A stretch of DNA of 45,376 bases from a virus, in IMG/VR virus record IMGVR_UViG_3300013104_000011, positions 1 to 45,376 of that record; one strand, 5' to 3'. Below the pieces are notes generated by a model, which saw only the letters and a list, made by a program, of their open reading frames with translations, had not been told where the DNA came from and ran no database searches. Positions 6,302-14,664 of the stretch are shown here, in pieces. The position numbers and the translations under genes were made by a program. How positions within the stretch are numbered: position 1 is the first letter of the stretch; each line of letters starts with the position of its first letter.

Positions 6302-6323
6302 GGGTTCGGGGGGTGGGGGTGGG
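6302..6323 (+). other. G-quadruplex-type tract inside a short inverted repeat
   Basis: Runs of 3, 6, 5 and 3 G residues separated by TTC, T and T satisfy the intramolecular quadruplex pattern. TTTGTC (6291-6296) and GACAAA (6323-6328) pair around it. Nothing else in the window is as G-rich. Its place between the two terminase genes suggests a cos/pac element or replication pause site. Confidence 0.6.
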
Positions 6324-6399
6324 ACAAACAAGGCGCACGACTAACACACGTACACGCTAAACAGGATACTTCTTGTCTCTCTCTTCGCCAGTCCTGGGT

Positions 6400-6428
6400 T
6401 TGACTTTGTATACACAATCTGGTAAGAT
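6400..6428 (+). promoter_or_regulatory. Sigma70-type promoter giving a leaderless mRNA
   Basis: TTGACT (6400-6405), 17-base spacer, TAAGAT (6423-6428), six bases, then ATG 6435. It heads the rightward small-gene operon that leads toward the large terminase. Confidence 0.78.
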
Positions 6429-6434
6429 AGGATA

Positions 6435-6596
6435 ATGGAAAAGTTACCGGACGAAGCCATAGAGGTAGAGATTGAAGTCGGCAAATTAGCTACTAAATTC
6501 CTATTAAGTGAGGCTCCTTTAGAGTTCTGGTGGGTGAAGGATGAGACTTCAGAGATTCCAAGATTTGGGAGTGAAAACCTGGGAGCAGAATTTTAA
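6435..6596 (+). CDS. Small acidic protein, leaderless
   Basis: 53 residues, too short for most gene finders. It is strongly acidic (MEKLPDEAIEVEIEVG...) with a WW pair, and unrelated to any family I know. Its ATG lies six bases from the -10 element, so translation probably starts at the mRNA 5' end. The stop TAA shares its last A with the next ATG, the same coupling used along this operon. Confidence 0.6.
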   Translation: MEKLPDEAIEVEIEVGKLATKFLLSEAPLEFWWVKDETSEIPRFGSENLGAEF

Positions 6597-6769
6597 TGAG
6601 TGACAAGATAGCCAGTAAAGTAGCTAAGATACTTCCCCGGAAGGTTAAATTCTTCGCTGGAGTTTATCTGCTCACCTACTCTACTACCGGGAAATACTCT
6701 GAGACTGTAGTTCCCAAGATAACTGCTCTAGAAACCCTAGACCGCTTTCACAAGGATTTGCTAAAATAA
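6596..6769 (+). CDS. Small basic protein of unknown function
   Basis: 57 residues starting inside the stop of the previous gene (TAATG). It is basic, with the stretch KVAKILPRKVKFFAG followed by a beta-prone YLLTYSTTGKYSETVV. No family recognised. Coupled start and codon use like its neighbours support a real gene. Confidence 0.55.
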   Translation: MSDKIASKVAKILPRKVKFFAGVYLLTYSTTGKYSETVVPKITALETLDRFHKDLLK

Positions 6770-6802
6770 GGGTATGCCAGACCATATAACTAAAGGAGCC
6801 TG

Positions 6803-7183
6803 ATGGATTTAAGGAAGATAGTTGAAGCTTACGTAGACAAAGCTATAGACGGGACAATCAACTATTCCGGGGAGGATAAGGATGCCAATAGGCACATCTG
6901 GGTGCAATTAATAACCGACAGGATTATCGGAAGCTTTATGGGCGTCCTTCCAGACCCGATTGATATAGAGGCTAAGTATGAGGCTGACCCCAGTAGAGGC
7001 TTGACGGTTAGACTGAAGCCCGAGGATGATGAGTGGAACGAACTTCAGATAGAACAGATGGCCCACTACGCCTCTGATAGAGGCTATAATGATTACCGCT
7101 TCGAGGTTGAAAATATAATAATGAAGCCGTATAATTTGCAGAAGGCAGAAAAGTCTGCTAAACTAATCTCAGGAGAGAAATAA
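6803..7183 (+). CDS. Unknown protein of the pre-terminase operon
   Basis: 126 residues, ATG 6803 preceded by AAAGGAG. Soluble, mixed alpha/beta, acidic, with no recognised motif. Its stop overlaps the next start (TAATG). Its place just before the packaging genes suggests a head or packaging accessory, but nothing in the sequence shows a function. Confidence 0.65.
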   Translation: MDLRKIVEAYVDKAIDGTINYSGEDKDANRHIWVQLITDRIIGSFMGVLPDPIDIEAKYEADPSRGLTVRLKPEDDEWNELQIEQMAHYASDRGYNDYRFEVENIIMKPYNLQKAEKSAKLISGEK

Positions 7184-7407
7184 TGGCACAAGCAGGATTT
7201 AATAACGACCAATCATACGTCCCCGAAATTAAGGATAAGGCTATCCACGTACGGAAAGTCCCAGTCCCTAGTTCGGCCGACTTAAACCAAGTTAATGATA
7301 ATGACGCTACCATGACACCAGGTAGCAACGACAGTTCAACTTACGCACCGAAGTCTAATAGGACGGCGGCAAGCTACCAGAATGGCACCAATATGGGGAG
7401 CAAATAA
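7183..7407 (+). CDS. Small disordered protein
   Basis: 74 residues, rich in Asn, Ser, Asp and Pro and poor in hydrophobic residues, so probably unstructured. Ribosome site GGAG at 7172-7175. Both ends overlap neighbours by TAATG. A virion-associated or assembly role is possible. Confidence 0.6.
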   Translation: MAQAGFNNDQSYVPEIKDKAIHVRKVPVPSSADLNQVNDNDATMTPGSNDSSTYAPKSNRTAASYQNGTNMGSK

Positions 7408-8045
7408 TGGCACGAGCACATAAGCAGAACGTAGAGGTAGCTTCCAACCAAGGCGGAGAGGCTACTAACGGCACCGCACAGGACGGCAACGACAAGCCGC
7501 TGGAGAACACCAGCTCTGTCCCTCAGAATGACCAGGACAGTGTAGAAACCACTCCTGCAGAAAACGAAACAGCTAAGGAAGCTGATGAGCGACGCACAAA
7601 GGAAGAGTTTAAGTTTGCGGACGAATCTAACCCGAATCAGAAAGCCCGTAATGCTGGTGCAGAGGATGAGTTTGACCAAGACGGTAATCCTCGTACTGGA
7701 GGGTATTCTTATGGGGTTGCTCCTGACGATACTCGTGGTACTGTTCCTGAGCCAGCTAATAGAGGCTCTGCGCCTAACGAGGCGTCTGTAAACTCCGTAC
7801 CAGCCGAAGACCGACTAGTCAACCTTAATGGCAACCAGAATGCCGCCGAGTGGAGTGATAAAGACCAGAGGAAGCTTGAAAAGGAGCTATCTACCCCGGA
7901 AAAGGGTATCATGGCCCGAGTCACCACCAGCGTAGGTGACTACGTAAAGGTGAAGTTCTTCAAAAATAATAAGCCGATGGGCACCTACACCTCACGCAAG
8001 TTCGACAAACAAAATGCTAAAAAGCACCTGAAAAATCTACAGTAG
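7407..8045 (+). CDS. Acidic low-complexity protein with basic C-terminus
   Basis: 212 residues. The first 150 are rich in Asn, Glu, Asp, Gln and Pro with little hydrophobic content, while the last 45 (VTTSVGDYVKVKFFKNNKPMGTY and a Lys-rich tail) could form a small folded nucleic-acid-binding part. Ribosome site GGGGAG before ATG 7407. Possibly a virion or scaffold-like factor; no family recognised. A terminator-like hairpin follows. Confidence 0.6.
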   Translation: MARAHKQNVEVASNQGGEATNGTAQDGNDKPLENTSSVPQNDQDSVETTPAENETAKEADERRTKEEFKFADESNPNQKARNAGAEDEFDQDGNPRTGGYSYGVAPDDTRGTVPEPANRGSAPNEASVNSVPAEDRLVNLNGNQNAAEWSDKDQRKLEKELSTPEKGIMARVTTSVGDYVKVKFFKNNKPMGTYTSRKFDKQNAKKHLKNLQ

Positions 8046-8065
8046 TCTCTAGAAGAGCCTCTTCG

Positions 8066-8106
8066 CCAGCCCACTTGCCTTTCGTGAGTTGACGTGGGGG
8101 CTTTTC
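8066..8106 (+). terminator. Probable terminator overlapping the next promoter
   Basis: AGCCCAC (8068-8074) pairs with GTGGGGGCT (8094-8102, two bulged G), followed by TTTTCT. The following promoter's -35 element lies in this hairpin. A similar hairpin followed by TTTTCTAGTA precedes the promoter at 41877. Confidence 0.5.
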
Positions 8107-8117
8107 TAGTATATACT
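8089..8117 (+). promoter_or_regulatory. Sigma70-type promoter giving a leaderless mRNA
   Basis: TTGACG (8089-8094), 17-base spacer, TATACT (8112-8117), then TATCCT and ATG 8124. It probably drives the terminase-portal-capsid genes. Confidence 0.8.
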
Positions 8118-8123
8118 TATCCT

Positions 8124-8369
8124 ATGCTTAACTTCAGTTCTAGGGCAACAGAAACGGAGAAGATTTTCGAGGTAAAATTCCCTATCGACGGTCTCCTCAG
8201 TATCTCTTGGGAACCTAAAGAGCTGAAGAAGCTCCAGAAACTTGATAAATCTGAGCTAGCCTCTGACCAACTAAAGATGTTGTCAATGCTGGCAAAGAAG
8301 ATGGAGCTTGGGAGTGAAGAGCAAATAAGTTATAAGACAGGAGATAAGAGTGAGCACGAGCAAGAATAA
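8124..8369 (+). CDS. Small protein upstream of large terminase
   Basis: 81 residues from ATG 8124, chosen over the in-frame GTG at 8094 because that codon lies inside the promoter. The middle is Lys/Leu-rich and helical (ELKKLQKLDKSELAS). No family recognised. Its end overlaps the next gene's start. A packaging or head accessory role is possible by position only. Confidence 0.65.
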   Translation: MLNFSSRATETEKIFEVKFPIDGLLSISWEPKELKKLQKLDKSELASDQLKMLSMLAKKMELGSEEQISYKTGDKSEHEQE

Positions 8370-8673
8370 ACGGATGATTTATATATGGGACGAGCACCTG
8401 GAGTTTTACGACACCCTAGAAAATAAGTCAGACTTCATTAACAGACAGATTTCGTCTGCCAAAGAGGCTGAGCTGAGCGAGAGAGACTTTCGTGAAAAGA
8501 ATGACGCCTGGGCCAAAGACCAGAACGCCGACAAAGTACCCAAACTAGAGGGGATTGACGACCCATCACACCCAGACTGGCACCCAGACCCAAGGATACG
8601 AGAAACTCGCAAGCAAATATCAGCAATGAACGAACGAGACACAGAGAATCTGCGAAAGTCTCGTGGACTATGA
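8350..8673 (+). CDS. Unknown protein preceding terminase
   Basis: 107 residues from GTG 8350 behind AGGAGATAAGA. Charged and mostly helical, with a proline/aspartate-rich middle (DDPSHPDWHPDPR). It overlaps the genes on both sides (20 and 11 bases), consistent with tight coupling to the large terminase. No family recognised. Confidence 0.62.
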   Translation: MSTSKNKRMIYIWDEHLEFYDTLENKSDFINRQISSAKEAELSERDFREKNDAWAKDQNADKVPKLEGIDDPSHPDWHPDPRIRETRKQISAMNERDTENLRKSRGL

Positions 8674-10369
8674 ATTAGACCCCAAAGCTAGACAGAAAAT
8701 CCTGGATATATCTAGGGATTTCTATAGGTTTGCTGAAAATAACCTCTGGATAAGGGATAAGGACGGGGCAATAGTTAAATTTGTCCCCAATAAGGCCCAG
8801 AAGGCTCTAATTGACCGTGTATTGGAGCTTTTACGTGAAGGTAAGCCGGTACGCCTTATTGTCTTAAAAGCCCGTCAGATGGGCTTATCTACGGCCATAG
8901 AGGCCCTTATATACTGGTGGACAACCACCCATAAGAATATTACGGCTATGATTGTGGGTCACGAAGACGATAGCTCCAAAAACCTCTACAATATGTTTAA
9001 GCGGTACTACGAACACTCTAATCCAGTCTTTCAGCCAACTCGAAAGTATAACACTAGGAACGACTTAGTGTTTGATGTTGATGATAGGGTCAAGGAGGAG
9101 TATAGGAGAAGTGGCAGAGAGAGCCCTGGACTCGGGAGTGTTATTAAAACCTCTACTGCCAACAATACCGCTATAGGTCGGTCGGATACGGTTCAGATAA
9201 TACACGGCTCCGAGATTGGTGAGTGGAGTAATGGTGAGGAACTGGTGGCCTCACTGCTTCAAACGGTTCCCCTTCGGCCCAATACTATGATTTTTCTAGA
9301 ATCTACCGCCAAGGGAATGGGCAATTATTTCCACAAGGAGTGGGAAAACTCTCAGAAGGGTGATGGAATCTTTGAACCTTTCTTCTTTCCGTGGTGGCAA
9401 CACGACGAGTATGAATTAGAGGGGGTTAATTTTGAGCTTACAGACGAAGAAGAGGCTATAGCTCTTCTTATGAGACAGGCTAATATACCCGAGAATAAAG
9501 TAATCCCGAAGCTTAACTTCAGACGTTACAAGCAGAGAGAATTTAAGTCAGACCCCATGCTTCTTTACCAGGAGTACCCTTCTACCGACTACGAAGCATT
9601 CCTGGCTTCCGGTCGACCACGTTTCCACATCCCAACCCTGGTCAAGATGAGGGTGAAGGCTGAAGATACCCCAGTTAAGACTTACGACTTGGCTCAGGAT
9701 GCGGATAGAACACTGGAGGCGATTGAAGTTCCGGACACTCCTTTAAAAATCTGGCAAATGCCTAAACCGGGTGGAGAATATGTGATAGGAGCTGATGTAG
9801 CCGAAGGAGTAAATGGCGGAGACTATTCTGTAGCTGATATAATAGATATAAAAAGTCTCCAAACAGTAGCTCGTTGGCGAGGGCAAGTTGACCCTGATAT
9901 ATTCGGTCACATCCTAGATAAGTTGGGAAGATTCTATAACAATGCTCTGGTAGGATGTGAGATTAATAATCACGGTCTAGCTGTAGTTCAGAGACTAAGA
10001 GACCTGTTCTACTTCAATCTCTATCATAGGGAAACGGGGATTGATGAAAGTTTTGAGGAACCAACAGCTAAATTGGGTTGGAAGACGGACATGAGGACTA
10101 AACCACTTATGATTGACTACTTGGCAGAAGCAATCCGTGAGCAGATAATAACAGATTACGACCCGGTATTCGTGAGAGAGGCAATGACCTACGTAGTGGA
10201 CGATAATGGCCGTACGAACGCCGAGGAAGGAGCTTTTGACGACACGGTTATAGCTAAGGCTATTGCTCTACAGATGTTTCAGTGGTCTAATAATAAATAT
10301 GGGGAGCTATCAGTTCATAAACCTGCTTCAGTTGTCAATAGGAAAAAACAGCATAAGGTGATAAGATAG
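8663..10369 (+). CDS. terL: Terminase large subunit (ATPase-nuclease)
   Basis: 568 residues, GTG start. The motor that pumps DNA into the procapsid and cuts it. LKARQMGLST at 68-77 is the Walker A-like element, and IIHGSEIGEW and IFLESTAKGMG cover the Walker B and coupling region. The C-terminal RNase H-like nuclease shows IGADVAEGVNGGDYSV, a conserved acidic strand GCEINNHG, and GAFDDTVIAKAIAL with the last acidic pair. Length is usual for the family. The portal gene follows six bases after the stop, the classical order. The small subunit gene is far upstream at 5.05 kb. Confidence 0.93.
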   Translation: MDYELDPKARQKILDISRDFYRFAENNLWIRDKDGAIVKFVPNKAQKALIDRVLELLREGKPVRLIVLKARQMGLSTAIEALIYWWTTTHKNITAMIVGHEDDSSKNLYNMFKRYYEHSNPVFQPTRKYNTRNDLVFDVDDRVKEEYRRSGRESPGLGSVIKTSTANNTAIGRSDTVQIIHGSEIGEWSNGEELVASLLQTVPLRPNTMIFLESTAKGMGNYFHKEWENSQKGDGIFEPFFFPWWQHDEYELEGVNFELTDEEEAIALLMRQANIPENKVIPKLNFRRYKQREFKSDPMLLYQEYPSTDYEAFLASGRPRFHIPTLVKMRVKAEDTPVKTYDLAQDADRTLEAIEVPDTPLKIWQMPKPGGEYVIGADVAEGVNGGDYSVADIIDIKSLQTVARWRGQVDPDIFGHILDKLGRFYNNALVGCEINNHGLAVVQRLRDLFYFNLYHRETGIDESFEEPTAKLGWKTDMRTKPLMIDYLAEAIREQIITDYDPVFVREAMTYVVDDNGRTNAEEGAFDDTVIAKAIALQMFQWSNNKYGELSVHKPASVVNRKKQHKVIR

Positions 10370-10375
10370 AAGAAT

Positions 10376-12493
10376 ATGGCTGACCAAAGAAAAGTTTTGA
10401 CCTCCTACGATTCAGGTGGGAACAATACCGCTACTAAAGCCCCGGGCGTTAAGAATACAGGAGACTGGGGTAATGATACTCCGGAAAATTCACCTCCAGA
10501 CAACCAGGACGACGACGTGCTTAAGCTGGTAATGGATGACTTCAAGATAGCTAGGGATTACGTGAAGGACAATTACCAGAATGACTGGAACGACTACTGG
10601 AAGTGCTACAATTTGATTCGTACTCGTAGGGGATATGAGGGAGTTTCAGATACCTTTGTGCCAGAAAGCTTCACGATAATTGAATCCGTGAAGGCAAATA
10701 TTGCTGGTGGTAAGCCTAAATTCCGCTTCACAGCCATGAACGACAAGCAAGAGCAAGATACCGGGGTCATTAATCAGCTCTGTGATTATTATTGGGAAAA
10801 GAACAGTATGACTATCAAAGCAGTTAACTGGGTTAATGACATGCTAATCTACGGGAATGGCGTTTTGTATATTTCCTGGGAGAATGATGCCCCCTGCACT
10901 TACAATATCCCCCTATCAGACTTCTTCGTGGACCCGACCGCAACCCAGATGACCAATCCGGAAGAGAAGGGGTATCCTAGATACGCCGGATACCGTTATT
11001 TGACTGACCGTGACACGCTACAGAAGAGGAATATTATAAATGTGGATAGCGGTGCCTATGAAGACTACTACAAGAACTTGAACGATATCCCCAATTACGA
11101 TGGTAAGTGGGATGAGATGGACAAAGATGTTAAAGAGGGCTTTTTGGGTTCCACTTTGGGCCGCAAAGCAGTGGATAAACAGGTTGAATGTATAGTCTAC
11201 TTCACTAAAAAGAAGAAAATTGTCATAGCTAATCGCCAGACAATCATCTACGATGACCAAAACCCCTATTATCGTAACGCTGGTACCAGAACTATACAGA
11301 TGACCGACCCCGAAACTGGTCAAGTGCCCATTGATAAGCTTACCGGACAGCCGGTAGTAGACCCAGCTACAGGACAACCCCCTGCAAAACAACTAACAAT
11401 AGAGAAAATTGAGCCGTTCTTGCCATTTGCTGTTCTAAGGAACTACGTGGACAGCTCTCTATTCTACGCAAAGGGTGACATGGCAATATTAATTGACCAG
11501 CAGGAGCGTCTAAACGACCTATCTAACCAGCAAGAAGACAACGTGACGTTCGTTAACATGAATATGTGGCAAATCGACCCACAATTTGCCCACCTGAAAG
11601 ACCAAATAGAGTCCGTTCCGGGTGCGGTTTTCCCAATACCCAGAGGTGCTCTGACTCCTATCGAAAAAGGTACTGTGGGAAGCGAAATCGACACTCAAAT
11701 AGACCGAATTAAAGAGGATATGCGTAGGGCGACTGCTGCTGATGAAATAATTCAAGGAGCTTCTACTACAACTGGCAGACAGACTGCTACAGAGGTTACT
11801 GCGACAGTTAATCAGGCTAATCAGCGGTTTACTACTAAGTTAAATATCTTAGAGAACGAAGGATACAAGCAGTTAGCTAATCTTTGGTTTAAGATGGTGC
11901 AGATTTTCGTGAATGAGCCTATGGCCGTACGGATTGTCGGTCCAGAAGGCACTCAGTTCACATCATTTGACCCAGACCGATATGGTGGGATGTATGAACC
12001 TCGAGTGACCCTAGATAGTACCAGCAAGCAGATGAGTGTAGAAGAAGGCCAGAAGTACCTTCAGATACATGAGCTGTACGGTGGTTCTTTACTTATTAAC
12101 CAGCAGGAGTTCGCTAAGATTTACCTCGGAAGAGTTCTACAGCTACCAGAGGAGCAGATTAATGACCTACTTAATGTAGACCCCAACGCCACGCTCCCAA
12201 TGCCTCAGCCGAACATCCGCCTGAACCTGGCCGGACAACTCCAGCCAGACCAACTAGCTCAAATATTAGCCAAAGAGGGTATTCAATCAAGCCAAGCGGA
12301 CCTAATGTTAGGTGCTGGAATACCTCCAGAAGATATCGCTCGGAACTCCCAGACACCCCCGGGTGCCCCAGCGGTACCAGCATCACCCGATGTTCCCCCG
12401 GGAATGTTACGGGCACATGAAGCTGGTCTAAAGCCACCAGGTAATGCTGGTCCGGACGCCCAGCCATCTCATCAGGGTGAGGGAGCTAAGTAA
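10376..12493 (+). CDS. Portal protein (podovirus type)
   Basis: 705 residues, as long as P22-class portals. After a disordered N-terminus, the motifs FVPESFTIIESVKANI, NWVNDMLIYGNGVLYISW and a long helix around QQERLNDLSNQQEDN are typical of portals. The C-terminal region is Pro/Gln-rich. It forms the dodecameric ring at the capsid vertex through which DNA passes. It lies between the large terminase and the scaffold. A TAAGAT followed by eight bases precedes the ATG, possibly an internal promoter. The stop overlaps the next start. Confidence 0.9.
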   Translation: MADQRKVLTSYDSGGNNTATKAPGVKNTGDWGNDTPENSPPDNQDDDVLKLVMDDFKIARDYVKDNYQNDWNDYWKCYNLIRTRRGYEGVSDTFVPESFTIIESVKANIAGGKPKFRFTAMNDKQEQDTGVINQLCDYYWEKNSMTIKAVNWVNDMLIYGNGVLYISWENDAPCTYNIPLSDFFVDPTATQMTNPEEKGYPRYAGYRYLTDRDTLQKRNIINVDSGAYEDYYKNLNDIPNYDGKWDEMDKDVKEGFLGSTLGRKAVDKQVECIVYFTKKKKIVIANRQTIIYDDQNPYYRNAGTRTIQMTDPETGQVPIDKLTGQPVVDPATGQPPAKQLTIEKIEPFLPFAVLRNYVDSSLFYAKGDMAILIDQQERLNDLSNQQEDNVTFVNMNMWQIDPQFAHLKDQIESVPGAVFPIPRGALTPIEKGTVGSEIDTQIDRIKEDMRRATAADEIIQGASTTTGRQTATEVTATVNQANQRFTTKLNILENEGYKQLANLWFKMVQIFVNEPMAVRIVGPEGTQFTSFDPDRYGGMYEPRVTLDSTSKQMSVEEGQKYLQIHELYGGSLLINQQEFAKIYLGRVLQLPEEQINDLLNVDPNATLPMPQPNIRLNLAGQLQPDQLAQILAKEGIQSSQADLMLGAGIPPEDIARNSQTPPGAPAVPASPDVPPGMLRAHEAGLKPPGNAGPDAQPSHQGEGAK

Positions 12494-12780
12494 TGGCTCT
12501 AACTGAACAAGAAAAAATAGTTAAACAGTGGAAGAGCTTTGCCACTATTTCCGGTAAAGATGCTTACAAGGATTTAATGGAATACATAGACGCACAAATG
12601 GCGATGTACTTAAAGTACTGCGAGGACCAGGCCATGCCTCATCCCCGTAATACCGAGCAAGTTGTACCCCTTAGCAATGACATGATTTCGACGCTCTTGC
12701 AAAACAGAAGAGGATTAGGTATAGTAAAGACATACATCCAGTCCCGTGTGGAATCGGATGTCGCACAATCAACTAAGTAA
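12493..12780 (+). CDS. Small protein between portal and scaffold
   Basis: 95 residues, start overlapping the portal stop (TAATG). Helical, with EKIVKQWKSFATISGKDAYKDLMEYIDAQM and a Met-rich middle. The pattern recalls small phage head proteins found next to portals, but I cannot name it. A head-assembly role is inferred from position. Confidence 0.65.
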   Translation: MALTEQEKIVKQWKSFATISGKDAYKDLMEYIDAQMAMYLKYCEDQAMPHPRNTEQVVPLSNDMISTLLQNRRGLGIVKTYIQSRVESDVAQSTK

Positions 12781-12791
12781 TAGGAGTATCT

Positions 12792-13628
12792 ATGGCAGAA
12801 GCCCCTACAGATGGTTCTGGTGAACCAGCAGGCTCTTCAGATGAAGATTTACCTGCAGAAAACCAAAACGACCAATCTGCGGCTGGACATACTGATACTA
12901 CAACTGGCGGTGATACGCCTGATGTAGACCAGACTTCGGATGATGAGCCCCAACACGGGACTACTCAAGACACCGAAGGTTCAGACGAAGATGAAGGTCT
13001 AACAAAGTTCGCAAAAGCTCAGGGTTTTGACCCTGATAATCTTACCGATGGTGAGAAAAAGGCTCTTAAGCTGGCTCGAGACAATCAGAAAGCGTATCGT
13101 GAATCCACTCAGCAAAGGAGTGAGGAAACTCAGAGAGCTATCACCGAGGCAAACACGCTCGATGATGAAGAAACTGAGGAACTTACACCTGAGCAAGAGT
13201 GGCAGGCTGGCGTCGAGGCTAGACAGGCTCGTATCGAGTCCAGTTTACGGCTAAATGAGTTCTATTCCAAGAACCCAGAGGCTCGTGAATTAGATAAAGA
13301 GATGGGTGAACTTGTCCTCGAGGAAGCTGAACGAAACGGGAAACCGGCCGCTAGGTATCTTGCCTCTGACCTTAATCGTCTCTACATACTTGCTAAGGCA
13401 AGACGAGGAGAAAACGAATCTTCTGTTATCGCAGAGAAGGCCAGAAAAGAAGAGCGAGAACGGCTTAGGAAAGCACAAGAAGCTGGTTCCGATGGCTCAC
13501 AAGCCACCAACTCGCACTCTAGCACCCAAAAGGTGACTAAGGAGTGGGTTGACAAGGAATACGACCCGTCAAACGCCGAACACCGTAAAATGGTGGATGA
13601 GGCAATTCAGCGTGGCGACTTGTACTAG
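12792..13628 (+). CDS. Capsid scaffolding-like protein
   Basis: 278 residues from ATG 12792 behind TAGGAG. Very acidic and low complexity over the first 70 residues, then long charged helices (LARDNQKAYRESTQQRS, KARKEERERLRKAQEAG). No catalytic motifs. Composition, length and position directly before the coat gene are those of a scaffold that guides procapsid assembly. Sequence alone cannot prove it. Confidence 0.78.
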   Translation: MAEAPTDGSGEPAGSSDEDLPAENQNDQSAAGHTDTTTGGDTPDVDQTSDDEPQHGTTQDTEGSDEDEGLTKFAKAQGFDPDNLTDGEKKALKLARDNQKAYRESTQQRSEETQRAITEANTLDDEETEELTPEQEWQAGVEARQARIESSLRLNEFYSKNPEARELDKEMGELVLEEAERNGKPAARYLASDLNRLYILAKARRGENESSVIAEKARKEERERLRKAQEAGSDGSQATNSHSSTQKVTKEWVDKEYDPSNAEHRKMVDEAIQRGDLY

Positions 13629-13664
13629 ATTGTGAAATACCAACTTTAATTTGAGGTTTAGTTA

Positions 13665-14504
13665 ATGGCTACAATGACCCCGACAACGGGCGCAGTCTTT
13701 ATCCCAGAAGTATGGGCTAAAGATGTGTTGATGGCTAGGCGTAATAAACTGGTGATGGCTAATTTAGTCGACCACCAGTACGAGAATGACCTTACCTATG
13801 GTGACACTGTTCACATCACCTCCATTGCGGAGATGACTGCGGATACAATTACCCCTGGTACGGCTCTCGTCCCTGTCGCACCGACTGAAACTGAGCAAAC
13901 CCTGGTGATAGACCAATACGTTGGTAAAGCTATCGAAATCCAGGACATGCTTAAGCGTCAGTCCATGTACGACTTGAGGGCCCCCTACGCTGATGTCATC
14001 GGGTTTGCGATTGCTAAAGCTATCGATGCTAAGTTACTAGCTCAGTACGCCAATGTTGCCGCTGGCAACAAAATGACGGCTGTGGCTAACTTGACATTCG
14101 ATGGTATAGTAGACGCTTACACCCTGCTAGACGCCGCTAATGTCCCCGCTAATGACCGAGCTATAGTGGTCAACGCCCAGGGCTTAGGAGACTTGCGAAA
14201 GCTTCCTGAGTTTGAAAGCTACGACTCCACTGGTCAGCCCGGCACTAAGGAGACTACGCTAGGTATTCAAGGAACCATTTATGGTGCTCCTGTCTATCTG
14301 ACGAATGCGGTTGCGAACGATGGAACTGATTACCAGTTCTTGCTGTTCCATAAGTCAGCATTTGCCGCCGCTATCCAAATGGCCCCAGAGATGGAATCAG
14401 ACCGAGATATCTTGAAAAAGACCGACCTGCTTTCCGGCTCTACCCTGTTTGGTGTGAAGACGGTACGTCCCGACCACGCTGTCCTGATACGACGCACGAT
14501 GTAG
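13665..14504 (+). CDS. Major capsid (coat) protein
   Basis: 279 residues from ATG 13665 with TTGAGG upstream. FIPEVWAKDVLMARRNKLVMANL, GDTVHI, a central IEIQDMLKRQS and a C-terminal LFGVKTVRPDHAVLIRRTM follow the plan of short HK97-fold coat proteins of podovirus-like phages. It is alone between the scaffold and a strong terminator at 14557-14587, as expected for a highly expressed coat gene. Codon use looks tuned, with frequent GCT/GAC/ATC codons. Confidence 0.9.
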   Translation: MATMTPTTGAVFIPEVWAKDVLMARRNKLVMANLVDHQYENDLTYGDTVHITSIAEMTADTITPGTALVPVAPTETEQTLVIDQYVGKAIEIQDMLKRQSMYDLRAPYADVIGFAIAKAIDAKLLAQYANVAAGNKMTAVANLTFDGIVDAYTLLDAANVPANDRAIVVNAQGLGDLRKLPEFESYDSTGQPGTKETTLGIQGTIYGAPVYLTNAVANDGTDYQFLLFHKSAFAAAIQMAPEMESDRDILKKTDLLSGSTLFGVKTVRPDHAVLIRRTM

Positions 14505-14556
14505 TCCACCGAGAGTGGGGAACCTTCTAGAGATAGAAGACGAGACCACAAGGACT

Positions 14557-14587
14557 AGAAGAGCCCCTTTACCGGGGCTCTTCTTTA
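14557..14587 (+). terminator. Strong terminator after coat gene
   Basis: AGAAGAGCCCC and GGGGCTCTTCT form an 11-bp perfect stem with a 6-base loop, followed by TTAT. This fits a factor-independent terminator that isolates the coat transcript. Confidence 0.85.
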
Positions 14588-14598
14588 TGGTAGAATAT

Positions 14599-14626
14599 TT
14601 GCATTAGGCATTAAATAGTGTAGAAT
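14599..14626 (+). promoter_or_regulatory. Probable promoter with leaderless mini-ORF
   Basis: TTGCAT (14599-14604) and TAGAAT (14621-14626), spacer 16. Eight bases later ATG 14635 opens a nine-residue frame whose TAG stop is immediately followed by ATG 14665 of the next gene. The mini-ORF may couple leaderless initiation to the structural gene. Confidence 0.5.
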
Positions 14627-14634
14627 AGGAATAT

Positions 14635-14664
14635 ATGAACAAGATAGACGGGACAAAGATTTAG
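14635..14664 (+). CDS. Possible nine-residue leader peptide
   Basis: ATG to TAG, encoding MNKIDGTKI, placed eight bases after a -10 element and abutting the next start codon (TAGATG). The gene after it lacks a good ribosome site, so re-initiation after this leader is a plausible way to translate it. Confidence 0.35.
   Translation: MNKIDGTKI

Larger units (their letters stand above)
5492..6434. other. Gene-poor region: candidate origin and/or packaging site
   Basis: About 940 bases with only one small gene on the minus strand. From left to right it holds a terminator hairpin, a 34-aa membrane protein gene, several hairpins (GCTAAG/CTTAGC near 5762, GAGCCG/CGGCTC at 5849-5866, CTTGC/GCAAG near 5916), a CRP-like palindrome, a DnaA box, an AT-rich stretch near 6110, palindromes TTGACATGCTGTCAA (6187-6201) and GTAGTATACTAC (6211-6222), and a G-quadruplex-type tract framed by TTTGTC/GACAAA. 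Replication initiation and terminase recognition are the likely roles, by inference. Confidence 0.55.
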
